Of a stretch of DNA of 15,039 nucleotides, positions 7,447 through 14,709 are shown piece by piece. Origin of the DNA: Gemmatimonadota bacterium (GTDB lineage: Bacteria; Gemmatimonadota; Gemmatimonadetes; Palauibacterales; Palauibacteraceae); assembly GCA_023554435.1 (NCBI GenBank), contig JAMJQV010000125.1, forward strand, positions 1-15,039, in the 5' to 3' direction. The notes beneath the pieces are model-generated. The model had not been told where the DNA came from and did not search any database. It worked only from the letters and a program-made list of their open reading frames with translations. Every line of letters starts with the position of its first letter. The stretch's first letter is position 1. The position numbers were made by a program, and so were the translations under genes.

Positions 7447-9729
7447 CTAGCGCTCCACCGGCCCCAGGTACGTGTCCAGCCAATCGAGGGTCTCGCGTAT
7501 CAATAGCGAGCGCGGTACGTCGTGCCCTCCCTCGGCGACCACGTGTCGCTTGTGCTCTTCCGGCGTCCCGAGCAACTGGTACATGGGCTTCTGGGACGTA
7601 TCCAGCGGGAAGAACATGTCGTACCGGCCGTTGAGCATGAGCACCGGTATCTCGAGACGTGTCACGTGGTTGAACGGATCGGCCTCCGGCAGCGCTCGCT
7701 GGAACTTCAGACCGGCGACGTAAAAAACCGCGGCGTCGAAACGAGGCTCCACCGCCGTCATCAGGACACCCATCCGACCACCCCAGCTGACGCCGAAATA
7801 CGCCAATCTGTCCGCGTCGATGTCCTCGCGGGCTTCCAGGTAGTCGATGGCCCTGCCCATGTCCCGGTACCACTGGATGACCCGGTCCCGGTAGGCGACC
7901 GACTCGTTGGGCATGTCGGTATCGAGATCGTCTCGCCGTTCGTAGACGCCCTTGTACACCGGGACGATCACCGCCCTACCGTCCTTCACCAGGAATTCGC
8001 CCGTCCACCGCGTCAGCTCGTCTTCGAAGATCGCGTTCGACCCCGGGAAGTAGACGACGGCCTGGAACGGGGGCTTCGCGTTCTTTGGAACGAACAGATG
8101 GGCCAGCCCTCGTTCTTCGCCGTACGCCGCATCGTACGAGATCAGTTCGCGCGTCCAGTCGTCCGGGGTCGTGTCGCGAGCCTCGACGACCGCGTTGAGT
8201 GGAGCGGCGTCATACGCGTACATGCCGAGAAAAACCTGGTACGTCTCGTCCGAAACGGGTTCCTCGGCAAGAAAATCTCGGTGGGGACGCTCGATCGGCA
8301 TGCTGGCGGCAAGCAGATCCTCTTCGTCGTACGCCGCGAGCCGCAGGCCGTTGGTGACCGACCGGTCCCAGGCACGCTGCTCGTAGCCGTCGTTGAACAT
8401 GTAGGGGGCGTCGTTCCAGCCTCCGCCGAGAATGAACCGGCCGCCGCTTCCCTCGTTCCAGCACCACTCGCGGGCATTGCCCCCCATGTCGAGCGTACCG
8501 TAGGGGCCGACCCCGTCGTACTCCCCGACGAGCGAGGGACCGTCGCCAGAGAAGTTGCTGTGCGGAACGACATGTGAGGAGAGATAGGTCCCGGCGGCCC
8601 GATTCCAATGGTATACGGTGGGGAGTCGCTTCCCGGCCCAGTGGGCGTAGGCGTTGGCCTCGTACCAACTGAGCCCGGTCACCGGGTAGTCGTCCTCTCC
8701 GTCCGGATAGTCGCCCGCCTCCCAGGTCGCCGGTCCCGTCCGACCCGTCCGGTCCGTGAACAGGGCCATGGCCTCCTCGAACGACACCGGGCGTCCGTCA
8801 CGCGAGAACGGTTCGGTCCAGTAGGTCGGCTCGTCGTACCCTCCCGCTTCGATGAACCGCTTGAACTCGCGGTTGGTCACCTCGAGGCGATCGATCCAGA
8901 AGCCGGAGATCGTGGCGGGCTCGACATGCTCCAGGCCCGGGCTTCCGATCACGTGCTCGCCGCCCGGTACCCACACCATGTCCGCCGAATCCGCGTCGGT
9001 GGGGACCAGGCGGTAGGTGGAGTCCGACGGGAGCCACCAGAGCGTCCCAAACTCCAGGGGGGCGTATCCTTCCAACTCGAGGCGCAGGCGGGTGACCCCG
9101 CGGGGCAGTCTGGCCGAGTCCATGGGTGTGGTCCCGACGAGATCCCATGTCGCGTCCGCCGCGTAGGTGTTCACGAAGACCGTGGCGCCCGGAGGATCCG
9201 TTCGCACGGGCGTGACCCGGCTAATGGACCGCACGACTTCCGCCTGGGTCGAGTCGGCCCAGAACTCCGGACCGGCGCCGCGCGCCATGGCCCAGGCCGA
9301 GTCCCACAGGCGCAGTTCGGCCAGGGTCTCCAGCTCGTCAACCAGTCGCGTTCGCTCCTCGAGCCTTTCCGCCGCGCCGCCGGAGCGGATCATCCAGCCG
9401 ATCGCTACCACGCCCCACAACGCCGAGGCCAACAGGGCTCCGAGCCCCAGATTCCTCCACGTGAAGAGCGACCGGGCAGTCCCACTGGATCCGCGGGCGA
9501 CCCTGCCTGCCGCTTCGTCGGATCCGCCGGAATCTCGGACCGCCCCCTGCACCACGGCCGTAATCAGCGCAATCGGAAACCCGACTGCCAGCAGTGCGAG
9601 GGCCAGGGTGAACACCCGCGGAGGGAGGCCGACATTGTCCACCAGGACGTCGACCACCTGCAGCAACACCCAGCCCCCCGCCAGGTAGAGGCCAAGGACC
9701 TGCCACACGGAACGTCCGCCGAGCTTCAA
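7447..9729 (-). CDS. Membrane-anchored PEGA / FGE-sulfatase-fold / serine hydrolase fusion (protein D)
   Basis: The 760-residue protein starts at TTG 9729, with GGAGGGG (9741-9735) 5 nt upstream. Residues 1-63 are the two-helix module shared with A, B and C; a third helix spans about 94-115. A coiled region follows (about 118-150). Residues about 171-228 form a PEGA domain (DPPGATVFVNTY, RLELEGYAPLE). Residues about 249-470 are a formylglycine-generating-enzyme (SUMF1) fold: MVWVPGGEHVIGS, ISGFWIDRLEVTNREF, PVTGLSWYEANAYAHWAGKR and GNAREWCWNE. Its only cysteine is Cys423, so the copper-binding cysteine pair of true FGE is missing and it is probably a binding or degenerate domain. Residues about 490-760 are an alpha/beta hydrolase of dienelactone-hydrolase or prolyl-oligopeptidase type, with Ser648 in GVSWG, Asp704 in NGRYD and His736 in GGHDV. 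It is the last gene of the B-C-D operon, overlapping C by 4 nt. The hydrolase substrate is unknown. Confidence 0.9.
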   Translation of the reverse strand: MKLGGRSVWQVLGLYLAGGWVLLQVVDVLVDNVGLPPRVFTLALALLAVGFPIALITAVVQGAVRDSGGSDEAAGRVARGSSGTARSLFTWRNLGLGALLASALWGVVAIGWMIRSGGAAERLEERTRLVDELETLAELRLWDSAWAMARGAGPEFWADSTQAEVVRSISRVTPVRTDPPGATVFVNTYAADATWDLVGTTPMDSARLPRGVTRLRLELEGYAPLEFGTLWWLPSDSTYRLVPTDADSADMVWVPGGEHVIGSPGLEHVEPATISGFWIDRLEVTNREFKRFIEAGGYDEPTYWTEPFSRDGRPVSFEEAMALFTDRTGRTGPATWEAGDYPDGEDDYPVTGLSWYEANAYAHWAGKRLPTVYHWNRAAGTYLSSHVVPHSNFSGDGPSLVGEYDGVGPYGTLDMGGNAREWCWNEGSGGRFILGGGWNDAPYMFNDGYEQRAWDRSVTNGLRLAAYDEEDLLAASMPIERPHRDFLAEEPVSDETYQVFLGMYAYDAAPLNAVVEARDTTPDDWTRELISYDAAYGEERGLAHLFVPKNAKPPFQAVVYFPGSNAIFEDELTRWTGEFLVKDGRAVIVPVYKGVYERRDDLDTDMPNESVAYRDRVIQWYRDMGRAIDYLEAREDIDADRLAYFGVSWGGRMGVLMTAVEPRFDAAVFYVAGLKFQRALPEADPFNHVTRLEIPVLMLNGRYDMFFPLDTSQKPMYQLLGTPEEHKRHVVAEGGHDVPRSLLIRETLDWLDTYLGPVER

Positions 9730-11549
9730 AGCGTCCCCTCCGGTTCGTACGTGTCGGCCGCCGGATCATACCCGTTGGGTAGGCCCAGCTCATCCATCAA
9801 GGCCTGCATGCGGGGGTTGCCCCGCAGGGGGTCCAGGGCCGGGTCCACGCCCACGATGCCGGCCGACAGGCTGCCTCCGCCCGTCAGCGTCTCGAGCCAG
9901 TCCAGAGCCGTGTCGTGATCCCCGAGCTTCGTGTACAGGCCCGCGATCAACTGTAGCGTGAGCACGCCGTCGGCAATCAGGGTCGCCACCGACTCGCGAG
10001 CGCTCGCCACCAGCTCTTCGTCCAGAGATCCACCGGCAAGCGCGGGCCCAAGGACTCGCACACCCTCTGGGTCACTCGCCCCCATCACGCGCGCGAAACT
10101 GACGGCGTGTTCCGCGATCTCGTCGGCCGTCAGTCCCATCTCCGCGCCGGACGTCATGAAGGTTGGCAACGCACCCGTTTCGCCTCCACTGGCCGCGCTG
10201 GCCTCGTATTGCGTGCGGGCCTCGTCCCACTGGCGGGCCACGAGCAGCGACAGGCCGAGTGTCGAGTGAGACTGTGGTGACAACGGATCCAGTTCGAGTG
10301 CCATCCGCTGCTGCTCGATCGCCTCCTGGACCCGCCCCTGCAGACGGAGCATGTCCCCGAGCGAGGCCCGGGCCCACGCGTAGGAGGGTTTCAACGCGAC
10401 CGCGCGCTTGAGCGCCAGCTCCGCGGTCGTCCAGTCCCGGTCCGCCTCGAAGGCAAGCACACCCCACGACGCCCACCCCTCCGCCAGGTCCGGGTCGAGG
10501 AGCACGGCCCGCTGCGCAGCCATCTTGGCCCGGGGTACCAGCGCCTGCGCCCGGGCATCCCGGTAGGCCAGGCCGTCGATGGCATCGGCCAGGCCGCTCC
10601 AGCCGAGGGCGAAGTCCGGATCGCGAGCCACCGCAGCCTCGAAGTCGTCCACCGCTTCCCAGAGCAGCGGGACACTGCGTGTGTACCACTTCTGGCGACC
10701 CGCGACGTACAGGTCCCACGCCTCCAGGTCCGATGTCCCGCCCCGATACAGTTCTTCTGAGTCGCCCCCGAGCCGCGGCAGCATCGCCCCCACGATCGAG
10801 CTGGCCAGCTCTTCCTGCACGAGGAAGATGTCCGTCATGTCCCGGTCGTACTCTTCCGACCACAGCTGAAAGCCGGTCTCAGCGTCGATCAGCTGCGCCG
10901 TGATGCGGACCCGGTCCTCGGAGCGCCGCACGCTCCCCTCGACGACGGTCTCGACTCCGAGTGTATCGCCGATGGCGCGCAGGTCGAGATTCTGGTCGCG
11001 GAGCGCGAAGGACGAGGTACGGCCGGCCACCTTGAGGTCTTCCACGCCTGCCAGCGCGTTGATCAGCTCCTCCGCTAACCCGTCGCCAAACGAGTCGTTG
11101 GCGGGGTCCCCGCTCAGGTTGGCGAACGGCAGGACGGCGATCGAGTCGTAGTCGCGCGAGCCCGGTCCCGTCCGGGTGAGGGTCCACCAGGCGGCAAGAC
11201 CGAGCAGCACGATCCCGATCAGAGCCGCGATCCCCGCAGGCCAGCGCATGCGTTTGGGCTGGGAGGCGATCGCGTCGAGCTCGATGGTCTGGGCCGGATC
11301 CGTTGACCGCATCCCCTCGGGAGTCCGCTCGTACTTCCAGGCCAACAGGAGGGCGATCGGAAAGCCAACGAGTGCGACCCACACCACGAGGGTGACGGTC
11401 CACTCGGGGAACGCGAGCCGCGGGAAGACCAGGTCGGCTCCCTCGATGGCTACGAATGCAGCGGTTCCGTAGAGAGCCGCGGCCCGGAATACGCCGCGCC
11501 GCTTGAGTTGCGCGAGGAATCGCTGATAGCCGGGAGTGCCGGTCACCAT
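9726..11549 (-). CDS. Membrane-anchored TolB/FlgO-like and TPR protein (protein C)
   Basis: This is a 607-residue protein. Residues about 15-78 are the shared two-helix module (LKRRGVFRAAALYGTAAFVA, VGFPIALLLAWKYERTPEG). A third helix is at about 104-124. Residues about 133-258 are a clear TolB/FlgO-like domain: YDSIAVLPFANLSGDPAND, DGLAEELINALAGVEDLKVAGR, LGVETVVEGSVRR, VRITAQLIDAETGFQLWSEEYDR. TPR helices occupy about 268-470, with weaker repeats to the end (VQEAIEQQRMALELDPLSPQSHSTLGLSL). In other bacteria this pairing sits behind adenylate cyclase, winged-helix or kinase domains; here only the membrane module precedes it. A role as an envelope scaffold or sensor is inferred. The ATG at 11549 overlaps the stop of B by 7 nt, and an in-frame GTG one codon later would give a 4-nt overlap instead. 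It shares an operon with B and D. Confidence 0.88.
   Translation of the reverse strand: MVTGTPGYQRFLAQLKRRGVFRAAALYGTAAFVAIEGADLVFPRLAFPEWTVTLVVWVALVGFPIALLLAWKYERTPEGMRSTDPAQTIELDAIASQPKRMRWPAGIAALIGIVLLGLAAWWTLTRTGPGSRDYDSIAVLPFANLSGDPANDSFGDGLAEELINALAGVEDLKVAGRTSSFALRDQNLDLRAIGDTLGVETVVEGSVRRSEDRVRITAQLIDAETGFQLWSEEYDRDMTDIFLVQEELASSIVGAMLPRLGGDSEELYRGGTSDLEAWDLYVAGRQKWYTRSVPLLWEAVDDFEAAVARDPDFALGWSGLADAIDGLAYRDARAQALVPRAKMAAQRAVLLDPDLAEGWASWGVLAFEADRDWTTAELALKRAVALKPSYAWARASLGDMLRLQGRVQEAIEQQRMALELDPLSPQSHSTLGLSLLVARQWDEARTQYEASAASGGETGALPTFMTSGAEMGLTADEIAEHAVSFARVMGASDPEGVRVLGPALAGGSLDEELVASARESVATLIADGVLTLQLIAGLYTKLGDHDTALDWLETLTGGGSLSAGIVGVDPALDPLRGNPRMQALMDELGLPNGYDPAADTYEPEGTL
9735..9741 (-). 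promoter_or_regulatory. Ribosome-binding site deciding the TTG start of protein D
   Basis: GGAGGGG lies 5 nt before TTG 9729-9727, inside the 3' end of gene C. The start overlaps the stop of C as TTGA. No in-frame ATG lies near, so the rare start codon is well supported. Confidence 0.7.
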
Positions 11550-13393
11550 GGCACCGGTACGCTGGCCGGTGGCGGAGCGGGGATTCCGAGTGCCGCAATC
11601 GCAGCGTCGAACCGCGGCTCACCACGCAGTGCATCAGTCACCAGGAGCGAGTTGAGCGACGACAACTCATGCGGACTCGTCTCGAACATGCGATCCACGA
11701 TGTCGAGGGCTTCCTCTCGTTCTCCCATCAACTCCAACCAGTCAACGACCCAGTACGCCTGGGCCTCTCCACGCTCCAACCAGGTGAGGACCTCTGCTGC
11801 CGCGTCCTCCCGCAGGGACGGGTCGCGAAGGCCCCCAATTATCGTCGCCGCCGCCGACTCACCATCGGGAATTCCGGAATCCCGTGCGTACAGGCGCAAG
11901 CTCGATTCAGCTTCGTCGAGACGCCCGAGAGCGGCCAGACCGAGCGTCATGAGCATGTTCCCGTACGGGAACTCCGGCTGCAGCGCTAGCGCCTGGCTGA
12001 TATGACGCAACGCTTCCTCGTACCGCCCCGAGACCATCAGAATCTCGCCAAGTTGAGTGAGATGGTGTACACGCAGTGGATCCAGTTCCACGGATCTCTC
12101 GCACCACCGAATCGCCTCCTCCCAACTGCCGAGACCGGCGAGGAAGAAGCAGTACCATGACAGACCCTGTGAGTAGGTGGGATCGAGCGCGATGGCCCGC
12201 TCGAACAGGCGCGCCGACTCCTCCCAGGCGAGCTCGAACTCGAAGATCGTCACCGCGAGAGTGTAGAGCGCCTCCGCGTTGCCCGGGTCGAGCTCAAGCG
12301 CGCGCTCCGCTGCCGACCTGGAGCGTTCGGCAGCCTCCTCGGCCGGGTAATCGGAATACCAGGGCAGCGCGTTGTAGGCGGCCGACAGCCCGACCCAGGC
12401 GGGGACGTACAGCGAGTCGCGTTCAAGTGCCTCTTCGAAGAGTCGCTTCGCTTCTTCGAGTCCCTGCGGAGTCCGTGCCGACCAGTGGTGACGACCGGCC
12501 AGGTACAGCTCGTAGGCCCCCAGGTCGGAGGTCCGCACCGAGGCAGGGACCAGGACCGAGGCCCCGCCCGCTGCCGGCTGGCCTGCACCTGTCGGTTCCT
12601 CGCCGGTAGCCATGGCGAGGGCCACGGCCCCCGCGATCTCGTCCTGGATCTCGAAGACGTTGTCCGCCGTGAGCTCGCGCTCCCAGTCCTGGGACCACAG
12701 GTGGAATCCGTCATCGGCCTCGATCAGCTGCGCGGTGACACGGACGCGCCCACCGGATCGCCTGACGCTTCCCTCCAGCACGGTCTCCACCCCAAGCGTG
12801 TCAGCGATCGTCTTCAGGTCGAGGTTGGAATCGCGAAGAGAAAAGGACGACGTCCGGCCAGCCACCCTGAGCCCCGGCACGCGGGTGAGGGCATTCAGAA
12901 GCTCCTCCGACAGGCCGTCGGCGAAGTACGCATCCGCCTCGTTGCCGCTCATGTTCTCGAACGGCAGGACCGCTATCGAAGAGTAGTCGCCTCGCTCCGA
13001 GCCACCGGGTGCTTCCGGGCGGCCGAGGGCCCACCACGCGCTCACGAGAAGCAGAGCCGTGCCTAGCGCCGCGGCTATACCAACCGGCCAGCGGCGCGCC
13101 ATGGGCTCCGCCACGATCGCGTCGATCTCGTCCGGCCTCGGATCCGGCGTCCGTACCACGCCATGGGGCGTTCGCTCGTACAGCCAGGCCAGTATGAGCG
13201 CCACGGGAAAGCCCACCAGGGCTAGGACGGTAGCGACCGTGAGGAAGCCTGGGGGGAGCTGAAGTCCCTCCTGCAGAAGGTCCGCAACCTGAAGAACAAC
13301 AAACGACGTGGCGCCGTACATCGCGGCGACACGAAACACACGGCGCCGCTTAAGCTCGGCGAACAGACGCTGGTATGAAGGGGTTTCTAGCAT
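11543..13393 (-). CDS. Membrane-anchored TolB/FlgO-like and TPR protein (protein B)
   Basis: The 616-residue protein starts at ATG 13393. The frame is open for another 134 codons upstream, but that part overlaps the divergent serine hydrolase and looks random, while the start chosen here gives MLETPSYQRLFAELKRR, matching C (GTPGYQRFLAQLKRR). The shared two-helix module covers about 14-77 (LKRRRVFRVAAMYGATSFVV, VGFPVALILAWLYERTPHG), and a third helix lies at about 102-122. The TolB/FlgO-like domain at about 136-262 contains YSSIAVLPFENMSGNEADAY, DGLSEELLNALTRVPGLRVAGR and LGVETVLEGSVRR. TPR helices follow at about 285-560, and the tail is proline-rich (PAPPPASVPVPW). B and C are close paralogues. 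B is the first gene of the B-C-D operon and is divergent from the serine hydrolase, with a 127-nt shared upstream region. Confidence 0.88.
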   Translation of the reverse strand: MLETPSYQRLFAELKRRRVFRVAAMYGATSFVVLQVADLLQEGLQLPPGFLTVATVLALVGFPVALILAWLYERTPHGVVRTPDPRPDEIDAIVAEPMARRWPVGIAAALGTALLLVSAWWALGRPEAPGGSERGDYSSIAVLPFENMSGNEADAYFADGLSEELLNALTRVPGLRVAGRTSSFSLRDSNLDLKTIADTLGVETVLEGSVRRSGGRVRVTAQLIEADDGFHLWSQDWERELTADNVFEIQDEIAGAVALAMATGEEPTGAGQPAAGGASVLVPASVRTSDLGAYELYLAGRHHWSARTPQGLEEAKRLFEEALERDSLYVPAWVGLSAAYNALPWYSDYPAEEAAERSRSAAERALELDPGNAEALYTLAVTIFEFELAWEESARLFERAIALDPTYSQGLSWYCFFLAGLGSWEEAIRWCERSVELDPLRVHHLTQLGEILMVSGRYEEALRHISQALALQPEFPYGNMLMTLGLAALGRLDEAESSLRLYARDSGIPDGESAAATIIGGLRDPSLREDAAAEVLTWLERGEAQAYWVVDWLELMGEREEALDIVDRMFETSPHELSSLNSLLVTDALRGEPRFDAAIAALGIPAPPPASVPVPW

Positions 13394-13404
13394 TCCAGAA
13401 GATA
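13391..13404 (-). promoter_or_regulatory. Candidate leaderless promoter of the B-C-D operon
   Basis: On the minus strand TATCTT (13404-13399) lies 5 nt before the ATG of protein B, as it does before protein A. Across 23 nt from CTATCTT through the third codon, 19 positions are identical between the two genes. No convincing -35 or Shine-Dalgarno was found. A -10 element giving a leaderless mRNA is the favoured reading; a leader copied with the duplicated module is the alternative. Confidence 0.45.
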
Positions 13405-13520
13405 GGCCTCTCCCGGGCAATGGGAAGGGCTGTGATGCAAAGGCGTCCTTTGTACATTCATCGCCGTACGAATCCAGCTCGGCCCCCTGTCGAAACACAC
13501 CCAACGAATCGGAGCTTGCG
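13394..13520. promoter_or_regulatory. Divergent promoter region between protein B and the serine hydrolase
   Basis: This 127-nt gap must hold the promoters for both directions. The minus-strand TATCTT next to protein B is the only clear element. A short dyad AAAGG-CGT-CCTTT lies at 13439-13451 and could be an operator. I see no convincing plus-strand -35/-10 pair, only the ribosome-binding site GGAG at 13511-13514. Confidence 0.4.
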
Positions 13521-14702
13521 ATGAAGCGCCTCCACCTCCTTCTTTCCGCCGGCCTCGGCGCGGGAATCCTGGGCCTCGCGTCGCCGGCAGTCTCACAGGA
13601 CCTGCCCGCCCTCGAGACGGCTCTGCAGGCCGTGCTGGACAGCGTCGTGGATGCCGGCTCCACACCCGGCGTCATGATGCGTATCGACGCGCCGTCGATG
13701 GGTTTTTCGTGGAGCGGCGTGGCGGGCGTGGCGGACACCGAAACCGGCGCCCCACTCATGCGCACCAACGCCGTCCGGATCGCCAGCAACACCAAGACGT
13801 ACGTGGCGGCGGCGATCCTGAGACTGTGGGAGGAGGGCCGGCTCGGCCTCGACGACCCCCTGTCGATGCACCTGCCACCGGAGTACGCCGAGGTCCTGGA
13901 AGGCGACGGCTACGACCTGGAGGCGATCACGATCCGTCACCTCCTCACCCATACGAGTGGGCTGTACGACTACGCCGACCGGGACCTGTTCGTGGAAGCC
14001 GTGCTCGCAGATCCGACTCACCGGTGGACACCGGAGGAACAGATCGACCTGGCGGTGGAATGGGGTGATCCGTACGGGGCGGCGGGTGAAGTGTACCGGT
14101 ACTCCGACACCGGCTACGTGGTGCTCGGCCTGGTCCTTCAATCGGTATATGGGAAGCCGCTTGCACCCTCTCTTCGTGAGCTCCTCGACTTCGAGGGACT
14201 GGAACTCGGCTCGACCTGGCTCGAGACGTTGGAAGATCCTCCGCCCGGCGCATCGGACAGGGCACACCAGTACATGGGCGAGCTGGACACCTACGATTTC
14301 GATCCATCCCTGGACCTGTATGGCGGCGGTGGGCTCGTATCCACGGCCGATGACATGGCCGTGTTCATGAGGGCGCTGTTTATGGAAGGCGTCTACCGCG
14401 ACGCCGCGACCGCGGACACGATGCTCACGACGGTGGCGGGCGCCGGCGCGGGACCCGACCTGTCCGGGAGTCCCATGGTGCCGGGTCGTTACCGAATGGG
14501 AGTCGAGGTTCGCGACCTGGGCGGGCTCGAGGTCTATATGCACACGGGATTCTGGGGCACGCTGGCCGCCTACTTCCCGGGTCAGGACATCGCGATCTCG
14601 ATCGCCGTCACCCAGCAGCAGTCACGTGCCCTGTTCCGAGTATTCATCGACGCGTTGACGGTTCTTCAGGAATCGATCGACGCCGCGCCCGCCGAGGGCT
14701 GA
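13521..14702 (+). CDS. Exported serine hydrolase of the class C beta-lactamase (PF00144) family
   Basis: The protein has 393 residues. The frame extends 71 codons further upstream, but ATG 13521 has GGAG 6 nt before it and begins a typical Sec signal peptide (MKRLHLLLSAGLGAGILGLA), with likely cleavage after AVS at residue 25. Motif 1 is Ser89-Asn-Thr-Lys92 (SxxK), giving the nucleophile and general base. HLLTHTSGLYDY at 140-151 is a family hallmark. Motif 2 is Tyr194-Ser-Asp196, with Asp where AmpC has Asn. Motif 3 is His341-Thr-Gly343, the HTG variant of KTG common in esterase and peptidase members. YGGGGLVSTADDMAVFM (267-283) is also diagnostic. Such proteins act in the periplasm on D-amino-acid peptides or esters; true beta-lactamase activity is not implied. 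It is the only clear plus-strand gene and is divergent from the B-C-D operon. Confidence 0.92.
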   Translation: MKRLHLLLSAGLGAGILGLASPAVSQDLPALETALQAVLDSVVDAGSTPGVMMRIDAPSMGFSWSGVAGVADTETGAPLMRTNAVRIASNTKTYVAAAILRLWEEGRLGLDDPLSMHLPPEYAEVLEGDGYDLEAITIRHLLTHTSGLYDYADRDLFVEAVLADPTHRWTPEEQIDLAVEWGDPYGAAGEVYRYSDTGYVVLGLVLQSVYGKPLAPSLRELLDFEGLELGSTWLETLEDPPPGASDRAHQYMGELDTYDFDPSLDLYGGGGLVSTADDMAVFMRALFMEGVYRDAATADTMLTTVAGAGAGPDLSGSPMVPGRYRMGVEVRDLGGLEVYMHTGFWGTLAAYFPGQDIAISIAVTQQQSRALFRVFIDALTVLQESIDAAPAEG

Positions 14703-14709
14703 CGTACGG

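Noticed and set aside
8608..9918. A 436-codon plus-strand frame, and others at 1160-2287 and 7522-8577
   Set aside because: All are antisense shadows of genes with clear domains on the minus strand.
13308..13520. Upstream extension of the serine hydrolase by 71 codons
   Set aside because: The signal peptide and ribosome-binding site place the start at 13521. The extension overlaps the coding sequence of protein B.
13394..13795. Upstream extension of protein B by 134 codons
   Set aside because: It overlaps the divergent serine hydrolase and is not protein-like. The ATG at 13393 matches the start of protein C and the shared start region.
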